A stretch of 64,000 bases of DNA from Streptomyces sp. Ru62 (GTDB taxonomy: Bacteria > Actinomycetota > Actinomycetes > Streptomycetales > Streptomycetaceae), in NCBI RefSeq assembly GCF_002920615.1, contig NZ_PQSU01000035.1:27305-91304 (forward strand), written 5' to 3'. This document shows positions 20,301 through 28,308 of the stretch, piece by piece. Each line of letters starts with the position of its first letter. Within the stretch, counting starts at the first letter, position 1. The notes beneath the pieces were generated by a model that saw nothing but the letters and a program-made list of their open reading frames with translations, was not told the DNA's origin and did not search any database. A program made the translations under genes and the position numbers.

Positions 20301-23300
20301 GCGCGGGCACGGGTGCCGGGTTCGACGCCGGCGCCGGGGCTGTGGGCAGTTCGGGGGCGGGGGTCGTCTCGTCGAATACGGCGAGGGCAGCCGCAGCCTG
20401 GTCCACTTTGGCCTGATAAGGAGCGCGCTGCTTGGCTCGCTCCGCGATGGCCTTCTTGCGGCTCTCCGGAGTGGGGTACTTCTGCGGATCGAGCATGGAC
20501 TCGGTCAGCTCCGGGAGCTTGTCCCGCTCGGTGACCGCACCGACCACGGCGTCCAGCAGCTCGACGCGGCGCCGGGCGTGCTCGATGGCCGGGCCGTAGT
20601 CGACCGAGGCCTGCTGCGCGGCGAGCAGCGTGATCTCGGCTTCCAGGACCGGAAGACGCTCGCGGTCCATGAGCTGGTGGTCTTCGGCCTTCTCCAGCGC
20701 GGTCGCCAGGCGGCCGATGATGGTGCCGCCGAACTTCGGGTTGGCCAGGTCACCGATGGAGCAGACGGATTCGCTGTGCCGCAGGTCGGGGAAGCCGACG
20801 TGGGCGCGGATCTCGCCGCCGTCCAGGATCTCCGGCCGTACCGCGAAGTCGAGCCCTCCGAAGGTGCCGATCACCGTCCACGACCCCATCCCGAGGCTGC
20901 TGTGGCCGCGCAGGGCGTCGGCGACGGCCTGGCGCACGACCGGGCCGGCCTCGCCACGCTTGTCGAAGTCGCGGCCGCCGACCCGGATCTGGAAGGTATC
21001 GCCGCGGATCGTGGCGGTGACCTTCGGCAGGGCGGCGTCCCGGGCGGCGATGGCGCGCTGGGTACTGGCGAGTTCGTTCTCCTTGGCGAGCAGCAGCTCC
21101 GCCTGGCGGACGCGGTCGGCGGCCGCGTTGCGCCGGTCGGCTTCCAGGCCCTTGAGGCGGACCTGGGCCTCCATGAACTGCCGCATGTACGGGTTGCCGC
21201 CGATTTCGGCGGCCATCGTGGCGTAGTCCCAGTCGCTCGCGCCGATCTCTTCGACGGTGTCGTTGTCGTCGTCGCCCTCGCCGGGCGGGCGCTGGATGTC
21301 GCGCAGGCCCTCCGCCTTGGAGGTGAGCAGTCCGACCTGCCAGGCGTCCATGCTGCCCTTGGTGGCCAGGAAGTAGATGTTCACTTCCTCGTGCTGGTTG
21401 CCGGGGCGGATGACGCGGCCGTTGCGCTGGATCATGCTGGCCGGGGTCCAGTCCTGGTCCAGGTGCATCAGGGCGTAGGCCCGGTTCTGGCCGTTGAAGC
21501 CGGTGCCGAGGACTTCGGTGGAGCCCATGAGGACCGCGATGCCGCCGTTGTTGGCGGCGTCCGACATCGCGGCCTTCTTCTCCGGGGTGGCGTGGTCCTG
21601 CGCGAACTGGACCATGTCGCGGGGCACGCCCCGGGCGGCGAGCAGGTCACGCAGTTCGGCGTAGGCGTCGAAGCCGCCCTTGTTGCTGCCGCCGGGGGTG
21701 CCGCTGTTGCAGAAGACGAAGAACAGCCCGCCGGGGACCGGGTGCGGGGTGTCGTCGCGGCTGGATACGGCGTAGGTGTGGTCCTTGTGGGCGTGGTAGC
21801 CCGCCGCGATGATGTCGGCCGCTGTCACCAGCTTGTTCGCCGCGGGCGCGCCTGCGTCCACCAGCCGGGGGTCGAGCGCGACCGCGCGGCCCTCGCCGGA
21901 GACGGCCAGCATGTTGTCCTCGTCGCGGGTGACCTCCCCGGCGTGGATCGCCTGGCCGCGGGCCACCAGGGCCTGGAGCCGGGCGCGCTGGTCGGCGGTC
22001 GGCTCCACCAGCACCAGTTCCGGGGCGCCGCCGGCGAGCTTGGGCCGCTCGATCCCGACGTCGTCGCCGGTCTTTGTGTCGGCGGCCAGCCCCCACATCA
22101 CCTTCATCGTGGACTTCGACACGAACCGGGAGAAGCGTTCGACGATCGTCAGTCCGCTGCCGTCCGGTGCCATCTCGATGCGCTGGACCTTCTGCCCGAA
22201 GGTCTCCGACCACAGGTCCGGGCCGTGCACCCCGAACTGGTCCAGCAGCCACGGCGTCGCCAGTTCGAGCACCGAGTACTGCTCGAAGATGGAGTTTTCC
22301 ATCGGCGTGCCGGTTGCGAGGGTGACGGTGGGGCGGCCGCCGTGGGCTTCCGCCACCTGGTGGTGCCACCTGAGCTTTTGGTGCAGGTCGACCGCGCGGA
22401 CGCTCGCGGTCTCGCCGCCGGCCTCCTTGGAGCGGAAGCCCACGGCGGTGAAGCGGTGCGCTTCGTCGATGAGCGCGTAGTCGAACCCGAGGTCGTTCCA
22501 GTACACCTCGCCCGGGGTGCGCATCGGTGCGGCGTTGCGCCGGATGCGGGCTTCCACCGTGGTCAGGCGCCGTTCCAGCTGCATCAAAGCGAAGTTGTTG
22601 TGCGGGACTCCGCGCTCGCGCTTGAGCTGTTCCTTGAGCGACTCGATCTCGCGGAAGAGGTACAGCTCTTGCTGCTCGGGGCTCATCCGGATCGACCCGA
22701 AGGCGCCCTCGGTGAAGATGACCAGGTCCGGGGTGTTGGCGCGCAGCCACTCCAGGACCGGGCGCCGGTTGCCGTCGGCGAGGTCGTCGGAGGTGATCAG
22801 GCGGATGTCGGCATTGGGGTAGAGCAACTTGGCTTCGTCCAGCCACTGCCGGGCCAGGTGCGGCTGGACCACTGCGAAGGGCTTGGTGATCTGCCCGGAG
22901 GCTTTAAGGGCCTGTGAGCCCAGCACCATCGTGGTGGTCTTGCCGAGGCCGACCTCGTGTGCGAGGACCACGCCCCGCTCGAACTGCATCCGTGCGGCCG
23001 CCGAGAGTTGCCACGGGTGTGGGGTCCGTTTCGGATTGTCGGTGTACCCGGCCAGGGTCGGGGCGAGACCGTCGTAGTTGCGGACGACGTGTCCGTTCAT
23101 CTGCCGGTTGTAGGCGTCGGTGAGCAGCGTGACCCGGGCGGTACTGGCGGTGCAGTAGTCCTCGAACGCCGACCGCATCGCGTCGGCCTTGTAGCGCATC
23201 GCACGGGTGGCGTCCTCGTCCACCCCGTCGCCGTCGAGGACGTTGACCACCATCGAGGCCCGCCCGAGCAGGGCCTTGGCGATGTGCACCGCCGAGCGCC

Positions 23301-26300
23301 GTTCGGTGCCCTTGAGCGCGTTGATCGCGTCGGGCACCTTGCCCGCGGCCAGGGACCAGCCGTAGCGCTCGTTGTGGCTGACCTGGAGGGTCGGGTCGCC
23401 GAGGTACTCCCGCAGGAAGCCCTGCACGAGGGGCGCGGGAATCCAGTGCGCGCCGAGTTGGGCGGTGAACTGCCCCAGGCGCTTGGGCGGCGGCTGCACT
23501 GCTTCCAGCGCGGCGACGTTCACCGCGTACGTCGGATCGGTGGCGGCCGCCTCGCGGGCCTGTTCGAGCTTCACTCGGACCGGCCCGGACAGGTAGGCGC
23601 CGGCGTGCTCCAGCTTCTTGGTGACCGGGTTGTCGAAGACCTCGGTGCCCAGGCGGCGGCGGGCCTCTTCGGGGGTGGTGCCCAACAGGGAGGCGATCAG
23701 CGGCAGGTCCACGCCGCCGGTGGCGCCCATCACGGCCGACAGCGCCGTCTTCGGGTCGTCCGTGGGCTCCAGGTCGCCGCGGCGGGTGCCCGGCCGCCGG
23801 GTGAGGACCTCGGAGGGTACCGGCCGGTCGTTCGCCCGGTCCCAGTGCTCCAGGCCCAGCACGACGGCGGCGTGCGGGTCCTGGTGGAACCAGCCCCAGC
23901 CCGTGGGAAGGCGTTCGTCGTCGGCCAGGTCGACGCCGGCGGCGCGGGCGGCGGCCCTGGCCTCGTCGGTCGGCAGTGCCATCCGGGTCTGCCGGGGCCG
24001 GGACAGCGGTCCGTGCGCCGTGGTGTAGGCGGTGTGCAGTCGGGCGAGCTGGCTGCGGACCTCGCGCGCACGGTCGGGGTCGCTGCCGGTGCGGTCCAGC
24101 TCTTGCAGTTCGCTCGCGGTGTCGCGCAGTGACAGCAGTGCCCGCAGCTGCTCGGTGCCGGTGACACCGTCGGCGGTGATGACCCGGACCGGATCCTCGC
24201 CGTTGATGTGCTGCCAGATCCGCCCGTCGTCGTCGGTGTAGAGGCGGCCGGTGAAGTCCGTCGCGTGCTTCTCGCGGGCGGTCTGCAGCAGCAGCGGCGC
24301 GCGGTCGGGCCCGTCCTCGTGCGGGACGTAACCCTGGCCGTCGGCGACCGCCGCGGCGGCGGAGGCCTCCATTCGCTCGCGCAGCAGCCGGGGGGCCTCG
24401 CCCGGGTCGCCCTGTACCGTCACCCGCGGCCCGTACGGCCCCGTCTCGGACGTCAGGCGTCCCAGCACGTTCTCGGGGTGCTGGGTGAAGTAGGCGTTCA
24501 CCGGGAGGGTGTTGCCGCCCAGGTCCCGCTCCGGTGCGTCGATCCACGTCTGGTCGCCCGGTTCCTCGCCCTCCGCGCGGCGGCGGAAGACCAGCACATC
24601 GGCGACCACGTCGGTGTCGGCGGTCTCGCCGAAGGTGCCCGCCGGCAGGCGGTACGCGGCTGCCAGGTCGCCCCAGCGGGACATAGCCCGGCGGGCGGAG
24701 GTGTCCTCGCCGTCCAGCGTCCACCGCGAGGTGATCACGGCCATGTAGCCGCCCGGCCGCAGCAGTGCGAGCTGCTTGATGATGAAGCCGTTGTGCAGGG
24801 AGTGCCCGGTCGCGCCGTAGCGGCGTTCCCCGAATGGGGCCTGCGCGAACGGCACGTTCCCGATCACCAGGTCGAACGTGCCGACCGGGGCGTCGGTGTC
24901 GGTGAACGACTCCGGCAGCACGTTGGCGTGCGGGTAGATCCGGGCCGCGATCGCCGCGGTGGTGGGGTCCACCTCGACGCCGGTCAGCCGCGCGGTCTCC
25001 GGGGCCACCCCGAAGAACGCGCCGGACCCGCATCCGGCTTCCAGGACCTCCCCGCCGTCGAAGCCGTACGCGGCCAGGCCCTGCCACATCGCCTCAGCGA
25101 CGCCTTGCGGGGTGTAGTGGGCCGACAGCACGGCCCGGGAGGCCGCCCGCCACTCGAAGGGGTCCAGCAGCTCCCGCAGCTCGCCGCGCACCCGGTCGTA
25201 CGACTCCCAGCGGGCATGGTCTGCCTCGAACCGGCCCTCCCACTCGCCGCCGGGTGCGTAGATCGGCTCATCGGGGTCCGGCTCGTCGAGGAACACGGTC
25301 GGGACCGAGCCCCAGCCTGACCAGCGGGCCAGGACGCGCTTTTCCTCGGTGGTGGCGCCGCGGCGGGCGCTCTCCAGCTCCCGCAGCACCTTGATGGCTT
25401 CGAGGTTCGCCTCAGCGCGGGCCATCGGACCGCGCGGCAGGTCGGCCGGGTCGGGGCGGAACCGCGCTACAGGTTCTCCAGCTCCCTGCGGATCGCCGCC
25501 AGCTCCAGTGCTTCCGGACTCAGCGGCGCCGCCGGGCTGTCCGCGTCCTCCGGCGGCGGCAGCATCTCGCGCAGCACCTGCTCCCGCGCTGTTGCCTTGA
25601 TCTGCTCCATCTGCCCCACCCGGGCCTGGTAGCCCGTCTCCGGCTCCAGGGCCTCCTCCAGGTCCTCCTCCGCCGCGGCGATCGCCTCGCTCATCTGCGC
25701 CCCCAGCTGCCGGAAGTACCGGTCCGGGTCCTGCATCGCCGCCAGTTCCTGCGGCCGGAACTCCTCCCAGTGCCTGCGCAGCAGTGTCTCGTACTGGCTC
25801 GTCGTCGACATCGGCCTCGCCTCCCTCTTGCTCGTTGACGGTACCGGCCAGCGCCGCCATCTGCGCCGCCAGCCGGGACTGGTCCACCCCGCGCCGGTCG
25901 ACGTCGCCGCCGGCGGCGCGGACCTGTTCGATCACCGCGTTGATGCCGATGAGCGCGGCGCCCATCGTCGGGATGCGCCGCTTGGCGGCCTCCCGCTCCC
26001 GCTTGGGCAGGTTCTCGTCCAGCGACTGCTCGCGCAGGTCCTCCGTGGTCCGCTCCGCGATCCGCGCCAGCTCCCCGAGCAGCCCCTCCTCGAAGTGGAA
26101 CGGGTAGGCCTGCATCACCTGGTTCGTGAGCGGGTTCGCCACCTTCGTCCGTGTCGGCAGCTGGTAGGGGGTGAGGAGGGTGAGCACCCGGTCGTACTCG
26201 GGGGAGAGTTCCGAAGGCCTGCGCCGCAGCCATGACACCAGCGGGTCGTGGGCGCTGACCGGCAGGTCCACTTCCCGCTCCAGGCCCCAGGTGCGGCGCG

Positions 26301-27882
26301 GCAGCGTCTCCGGGTCCTGGTCGTAGCGCCGGACGAGGGCGGCCATCGCGGCCGGCGCGGAGTCGAAGTCACCGATGCTGCTGCGCTGGTCGTAGCTGGT
26401 CAGGGCGCGGAACTTCTTGCCCTCGCGCTCCACGTAGCCGTAACCGCGGTTCGAGCCGTCGATCTCCACAGTGTGGCGGCCGCCAAGGTTCAAGCCCAGC
26501 CTCGCGCGAGCGGCATCCGGGTTCTGCTCCAGGCCCCGCTGGAAGCGCTCTGCCTCCACGGCCTTCAGTCGGGCCGCCCGGGCCTCCTTGACCGCCTCGC
26601 TGTAGGAGTAGGAGGACTGCTCGTTGGTGGCGTTGAGGCTCGATCCCAGCTCGTCGCTCTCGGCGATCAGGGCTTCCAGCGTCATCTCGCCCACCGGCGT
26701 CCGCTCGCCGTAAGACCGCGCCCGCCGGGCGATCCGTTCCTCCTGAACGGCCTTGCGGTAGTCGGCGACCTGGTCGTGCAGTTCGTGCTCGCGCGGCAGG
26801 CGTGTCCACGTCCGGCCGACCTGCTCGTAGGTGCTCTCCAGCGACTCGTCATCCAGGTCCGCAGCCGCCGGACCGGCCAGGATGGTCCGGGCGATGCGGG
26901 CGTACTGCTCGGTGCGCACCGCCCTGAAGTGGCGCTCCAGCGTCCGGTACTCCTCATCCGAGGAGTGGAACGGCGTCTTGTAGCTGTTCGTCTGCCACCA
27001 GTCGCTCTCGGCGGCCAGTTCCTCGCTGCTCAGCTCGGTGACCGCTGGCGCCGTCGCCACCCGGTCCAGCAGCCGCCTCCCGCGTTCCTCCCGCAGCGCC
27101 CGGTACCGGCCCTCCGCCGCGTCGCTGTAGTTCCGAGACCGCTCCACGGAGGCGGCGTTCTCCGCCTCCACCAGTTCCTCGTACGACATGCCGGTGAGGT
27201 CCAGCGGCTCCGGCTCCGGCTCCGGCTCGGGCGGGGGAGCGGGCGCGGTCGGCGGGGTCTGCTGCGCCGGGATGGTCGCGGCCGCCGTCGGCGAGGTGAC
27301 CAGGTCCTCCGGGGTCTGGCCCGGTCCGAGCACCACGATGTTGCGGTCCTGCCGGGCGAACGCCAGCAGCACCGCGGCGAGGTTGCGGTCACGGGTTTCC
27401 GGATTCCACCTTCGGCCGGTCACCCGCGCCTGCCGCTGTCTGGACCAGTACAGGTTCCCGGCCTTGACCGCGCGCAGGTCAGCGTCGTCGTACTTGTCCG
27501 TGCCGTACACCGCGGCGACGCCGTCTGCCTCCCAACGCACCCAGACCCTGTCGCGGACGCTCGGGTCGGTCGCCGCCCGGTGGTGGCGCGCGGCCAGCAT
27601 CGCGAACGTCGACAGCCGCCTGTACCCGTACCCGTCGGCGACTAGGCGGGCGTCACCGACCCGGCCCACCGAGACGCCGCCCGTGCCGGAGCCGGAGGCG
27701 ATCTCGGTACCGTCCGGACCGAAGACAGTGACCGAACTGCCCTTGATGAGCGCGTGATAACCCGGCACCCCGTCGACCGGCTCCGCACCTTCGGGAAGAG
27801 GCAGCGGACCAGGCGAGGCGGCCGATTCCGTCTCGGACGCGGTCTCCGTTTCCGTGTCTACCGTCGCGAGTTCATCCCCCAT
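11383..27882 (-). CDS. Giant methylase-helicase protein
   Basis: I start it at ATG 27882 after GGGGAGAAGC; this gives about 5,499 residues. A Rossmann-type methylase begins near residue 945 (VLEAGCGSGAF) with the N6-adenine motif IGNVPF near 1008. A helicase core follows: HEVGLGKTT near 1645, IDEAHRF near 1803, TGTPMEN, and QRNGRVIRPG near 2150. This matches the methylase-helicase class COG4646, which includes phage P1 DarB-like proteins. The remaining 3,000 residues alternate Pro/Glu/Ala linkers with small beta-rich modules, a zinc-like Cys cluster near 4030-4070, and a Lys/Arg-rich end. Likely role: methylating or shielding plasmid DNA. The 25467-25811 stretch codes better in another frame, so two genes plus a nested one remain possible. 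Confidence 0.7.
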   Translation of the reverse strand: MGDELATVDTETETASETESAASPGPLPLPEGAEPVDGVPGYHALIKGSSVTVFGPDGTEIASGSGTGGVSVGRVGDARLVADGYGYRRLSTFAMLAARHHRAATDPSVRDRVWVRWEADGVAAVYGTDKYDDADLRAVKAGNLYWSRQRQARVTGRRWNPETRDRNLAAVLLAFARQDRNIVVLGPGQTPEDLVTSPTAAATIPAQQTPPTAPAPPPEPEPEPEPLDLTGMSYEELVEAENAASVERSRNYSDAAEGRYRALREERGRRLLDRVATAPAVTELSSEELAAESDWWQTNSYKTPFHSSDEEYRTLERHFRAVRTEQYARIARTILAGPAAADLDDESLESTYEQVGRTWTRLPREHELHDQVADYRKAVQEERIARRARSYGERTPVGEMTLEALIAESDELGSSLNATNEQSSYSYSEAVKEARAARLKAVEAERFQRGLEQNPDAARARLGLNLGGRHTVEIDGSNRGYGYVEREGKKFRALTSYDQRSSIGDFDSAPAAMAALVRRYDQDPETLPRRTWGLEREVDLPVSAHDPLVSWLRRRPSELSPEYDRVLTLLTPYQLPTRTKVANPLTNQVMQAYPFHFEEGLLGELARIAERTTEDLREQSLDENLPKREREAAKRRIPTMGAALIGINAVIEQVRAAGGDVDRRGVDQSRLAAQMAALAGTVNEQEGGEADVDDEPVRDTAAQALGGVPAAGTGGDAGPGPVLPAAGGADERGDRRGGGGPGGGPGAGDGLPGPGGADGADQGNSAGAGAARDAAAAGGRGQPGGAAESGSTGAGGDPQGAGEPVARFRPDPADLPRGPMARAEANLEAIKVLRELESARRGATTEEKRVLARWSGWGSVPTVFLDEPDPDEPIYAPGGEWEGRFEADHARWESYDRVRGELRELLDPFEWRAASRAVLSAHYTPQGVAEAMWQGLAAYGFDGGEVLEAGCGSGAFFGVAPETARLTGVEVDPTTAAIAARIYPHANVLPESFTDTDAPVGTFDLVIGNVPFAQAPFGERRYGATGHSLHNGFIIKQLALLRPGGYMAVITSRWTLDGEDTSARRAMSRWGDLAAAYRLPAGTFGETADTDVVADVLVFRRRAEGEEPGDQTWIDAPERDLGGNTLPVNAYFTQHPENVLGRLTSETGPYGPRVTVQGDPGEAPRLLRERMEASAAAAVADGQGYVPHEDGPDRAPLLLQTAREKHATDFTGRLYTDDDGRIWQHINGEDPVRVITADGVTGTEQLRALLSLRDTASELQELDRTGSDPDRAREVRSQLARLHTAYTTAHGPLSRPRQTRMALPTDEARAAARAAGVDLADDERLPTGWGWFHQDPHAAVVLGLEHWDRANDRPVPSEVLTRRPGTRRGDLEPTDDPKTALSAVMGATGGVDLPLIASLLGTTPEEARRRLGTEVFDNPVTKKLEHAGAYLSGPVRVKLEQAREAAATDPTYAVNVAALEAVQPPPKRLGQFTAQLGAHWIPAPLVQGFLREYLGDPTLQVSHNERYGWSLAAGKVPDAINALKGTERRSAVHIAKALLGRASMVVNVLDGDGVDEDATRAMRYKADAMRSAFEDYCTASTARVTLLTDAYNRQMNGHVVRNYDGLAPTLAGYTDNPKRTPHPWQLSAAARMQFERGVVLAHEVGLGKTTTMVLGSQALKASGQITKPFAVVQPHLARQWLDEAKLLYPNADIRLITSDDLADGNRRPVLEWLRANTPDLVIFTEGAFGSIRMSPEQQELYLFREIESLKEQLKRERGVPHNNFALMQLERRLTTVEARIRRNAAPMRTPGEVYWNDLGFDYALIDEAHRFTAVGFRSKEAGGETASVRAVDLHQKLRWHHQVAEAHGGRPTVTLATGTPMENSIFEQYSVLELATPWLLDQFGVHGPDLWSETFGQKVQRIEMAPDGSGLTIVERFSRFVSKSTMKVMWGLAADTKTGDDVGIERPKLAGGAPELVLVEPTADQRARLQALVARGQAIHAGEVTRDEDNMLAVSGEGRAVALDPRLVDAGAPAANKLVTAADIIAAGYHAHKDHTYAVSSRDDTPHPVPGGLFFVFCNSGTPGGSNKGGFDAYAELRDLLAARGVPRDMVQFAQDHATPEKKAAMSDAANNGGIAVLMGSTEVLGTGFNGQNRAYALMHLDQDWTPASMIQRNGRVIRPGNQHEEVNIYFLATKGSMDAWQVGLLTSKAEGLRDIQRPPGEGDDDNDTVEEIGASDWDYATMAAEIGGNPYMRQFMEAQVRLKGLEADRRNAAADRVRQAELLLAKENELASTQRAIAARDAALPKVTATIRGDTFQIRVGGRDFDKRGEAGPVVRQAVADALRGHSSLGMGSWTVIGTFGGLDFAVRPEILDGGEIRAHVGFPDLRHSESVCSIGDLANPKFGGTIIGRLATALEKAEDHQLMDRERLPVLEAEITLLAAQQASVDYGPAIEHARRRVELLDAVVGAVTERDKLPELTESMLDPQKYPTPESRKKAIAERAKQRAPYQAKVDQAAAALAVFDETTPAPELPTAPAPASNPAPVPAPAPDETTGRRTTSSGAHPVDEAQAPREQASPEPEESSTEEPAEQSAEPPGDTEERPPPSAEAPAVEDVTTLYAPGEQVRVTPMNYDTWNKTYVPQPEFIGTVISYTRNGNYMVREPEHGTSKHYDALRELHKLDTEPADSEASPPTLEQRNTSQQPTEPTPEQDSDGYGTANLYEEFGLAPPERILGPAPQDEPETDTEGDGDGIPDGQMTVEEVQPEAAPARHDTASAGAADDGRERLTSADGRLTFTLLAVPADAGFHQEAVEDYQRRRSEFAAVVAVKDEQATQTPAEQADQLARWRRTYKAANRLAPFRPLPPLSLTHQQDAPGLTPAEYDIGSWVTWRDGRNGQQVTGQVMSPGASKDTWYVSTDRTGVTGEYHVLSRSGKKATGYTYALNGAAVDLRPADGPAEQVPFKDMPPVDSIPAEPLTSYADYVPRKGLAVVRKPIPVVVGETTPRGPELVFDVLADGVPFVVKVTRHEASGTQLFTPHIEIDGEEVRAFGRAESRGEAVEICERVVREAREDAARPLRAHHRDYDFALAAGGRCGGADLHAADAEPQPLYRVGDSEPLCFEHVVSTFNVERSEVSKLARARQIWGTRVAAEPATAAVPEAPPADAEQHNEQQPEGPAAQETATAAASQDPHEVAREALQGGDRITIVVSGRSIEWDGEAWGLPVPETATVTGTVYPGYRDYHQNTTLLDAVILDQTGREVTAPESVFIRQLPARAQLIPAEHRDDLRPETRTVAQIRLGDLIADGGTRGETVTELRFADNNRRGSVMAFSTRDVAKGTANGFALNLTDEVQVVPRERRAPQVVAAVFGRHGSHDQVALETQRTYDLHAAVAEVTSRVWPDGAGPQDEIQALSGAIGAIDATARGVDAYRANAAAMEAAEAAAAALFAATDDDILNRYVGLPLHRLRQHLDVQARQLRADADHLEQGARDRTATSEEASDVSATSEASTNDGLTQTVSPQESLAGNPLKTVSVLHVQHGDHTAQLTRFDWSPGRLLQERDGQWHVTCESPGRTGFVTRRKGDAWCRTKGDAYRLFLWHAEGERGAPPDDSVETPDANLPPSPPEEFKGVRLGSLGPGQWQYRRAEISYDDGLYAADVEGERFYGLEITEVLEAASEKMAATESSGPSALTPKARREAEGADVTSHAFADSGAHDHEEQLAALTANSAEQNTVAPESAAADKEATEQPSADVRKKRTEPSPDDPAVAAEHAFVAAPADVEQPTPTPTPDRTRARRRGSAVAPGAGTEQLGLFDDPAQDPAEGPAEPETASDSRADPADEPLAQSVMTEDGREAQLRAALIEGETIAPVSFTDSREPATGWILTTAGGHTFRLRPVTYARPDEDQWEAGHDAEGSHWWAANLEDRPLTAVLARIREDSATRTRFASLWARYAHLTAQAPQFETTTDRVQLEEGVYLVSRFGRIGLIASCRWGWEHLTDPDGAQGRTGEDWSRKGPDNRQYVAEWKIWHSAQQAIPNARLRVVAQLTDDMTDTPDAYCDASTPHVGKCSAKRSGARYTVAVDTDQGSELGHYTVCARCLSHRLLNDEDRHIGHRDVQSLVEALAKGDPKVGDLHWRQWPDRIAEVAGQMLSAALDAGETAPWPAQALTAQIIAEACEAGDDRAMREARAEVKAAGGDAKAQKRAADEAFTVRQDRAALVARRGSTPMEAANEADRVAVAILELAGLGVGGSDAATKPAEAVPEVVDVNTLTVSPRGRNGELSSYEFTVTGPGLTVGKYEISHDNQGKDARGIMWRATWHGVEPSGRWDVISIGAGEGESAALAAVAEHATKTGGDLAAGFTVARRMRYDAGLWILPEVGESEAIQYHPDGSWTITAETGASYTVRREWQGRTASGDLAPLLIEDQSGTLIASCTAVDSYMSAWAPMLERLRLHATAVADGVPHATAVTLGGPGMSWVEAWCVCSWTERADVAEDAGRAPAGEALALAHRQAHHPETSAAAEAPVAAEVPELDVVLLDVDLATLDVAGPYETDREAQADIDRLSAAFARWDALPTVQRYYEADRQQRSDGQRIPTNPVAQLATAYRDAERMLREGPAISPADLVLEVHTVAVWSGVLETVVNEDLRGPLRQVREAAALLASRSQATVAAFEAELAALTANSAERNTAAPQSAAADTGPAEQPPADADDAPEPRTEQGPDAPAAAAEGLGEPPAGTPTADTETESVTDDNPAPAPRKERDPSAAVDDASGDTAADTVVDDDPASDRLPAPQTAPEPAGATPDEGMHEEQREASFHEKDRPQTTDGDQQTPEPGTAAAPAPALAGEAAPSDETVRDASEEPTMTTPPIPDTTEAPGEPTTEEPPEPQRYVETAALAGDASYRLRLSGLDGQPFDSGEVLQGDLVIATIHPAEFGWFARLAVEDLPADVTYLADTPQGAAGHAAVIYSALTGAPYGPPADAAVGDTPHQRVDALRTNLRDTAEHHRNAVIYAARRAYPDFEQDARFQDLISSLAVVTTAVSDSHNSQQMTSHLDAVQRSVNQWGATLPTNPAHPERRQMAFPLAHLLYDSRRLQDQVQATLAAVQAERAAVREQAAPTEPAPEVRPEPTTAADTGASEEPTELQSPEVPDSQTSQAAREEPLAAPAEPADAAGPESPNGAAPPEDNGPALDSAVDGIRRALEDALQAVQPVAVRQPGELPLWTTSTETPPAGTAVTEPPAGPLDVRTEFQAVLEAWEEHVSPENGTAQDLVADLDADLATLQRAFAEAVAPAAPAAPPAATDPATAAPDKSVEAAAPPPGPQQAADVNAALQQADTHDTALQDLPEWRQIQTVRGAFGHLFRVMKERAGEHFDRLMGDHRVGEFFRKVSIAACDKVAGWAQAAADRLRQRGEGNGPDAPAADALRGVADAATGYASPSGPPSASRDAASATVDIPALRQLGEALSRPLPAAKAGRVSAAAARGKSTTRRGSKKPNGIAKKPGAAAKQAGHLRRGGAESQQQNHRPTQR
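13876..13943. repeat. Internal duplication in giant gene, copy 1
   Basis: This 68-bp stretch closely matches 16729-16796 in the same frame. The peptide it encodes reads LAALTANSAERNTAAPQSAA; the other copy reads LAALTANSAEQNTVAPESAA. It marks a duplicated linker module within the tail of the giant protein. Confidence 0.7.
16729..16796. repeat. Internal duplication in giant gene, copy 2
   Basis: Partner of 13876-13943, of equal length and reading frame. In both copies the repeat begins a long acidic Pro/Ala-rich linker. Confidence 0.7.
25467..25811 (-). CDS. Nested 114-aa gene inside the giant frame
   Basis: ATG 25811 follows GAGGGAGG by eight bases and opens a 114-residue, acidic, helical protein (MSTTSQYETLLRRHWEEFRP at the start, ELAAIRRELENL at the end). 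Almost every third base is G or C and the residues are those of a normal folded protein. In the giant gene's frame the same DNA gives a Gly/Ala-rich low-complexity run. So either this is a real gene printed over a linker, or the giant frame is two genes whose separating stop has been lost. No family is recognised; one helix pair could mediate oligomerisation. Confidence 0.65.
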   Translation of the reverse strand: MSTTSQYETLLRRHWEEFRPQELAAMQDPDRYFRQLGAQMSEAIAAAEEDLEEALEPETGYQARVGQMEQIKATAREQVLREMLPPPEDADSPAAPLSPEALELAAIRRELENL

Positions 27883-28308
27883 GCGCTTCTCCCCGTGCCA
27901 CATGTCTCCGTGGCACGCCAGCAAGTACATGCCACGTCGTCTCGCCGGACCCTACTGACTGAGGTCGAAAGACTGCGATGCAGATACACCAGGGGTGCGG
28001 GATGAATGTGTGCGCTTTCAAAGGCCACCTGTACGGGCGCGTCTTCGCGATTTCTCGCCTTCTTTGTCAGTGGGGGTGGGTATCGTCGTTCGTGCACGGC
28101 CACGCATAGGCCCAAGCCAGCCTCAGCCCATGACTGGGAGCGTTCTGAGGCGAAGGTGCCAGGACCAAGAAGGTCCCAGCGCATCAGTGCGACGAGAGCA
28201 CCACCGGTCCGTCCCGACGGGCCTTGTCGTATGCCCGCGCAGCTCACCACGTTCTTGCTCGCGTGCATCGGGTCATGGGTAACCGCTGCACGCCGACGAG
28301 GAGAACTC
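27883..28308. promoter_or_regulatory. Divergent promoter region
   Basis: About 425 bases separate the giant gene from the rightward 28309 operon. An inverted repeat CGTGCCAC (27894-27901) / GTGGCACG (27910-27917) touches the ribosome site of the giant gene and could control its translation or transcription. I see no convincing coding frame or clear -35/-10 pair in the rest. Confidence 0.45.

Noticed and set aside
19336..22917. A 1,193-codon plus-strand open frame opposite the helicase part of the giant gene
   Set aside because: The minus strand has clear methylase and helicase motifs; the plus-strand product has no recognisable motifs and is the usual antisense shadow of high-GC coding DNA.
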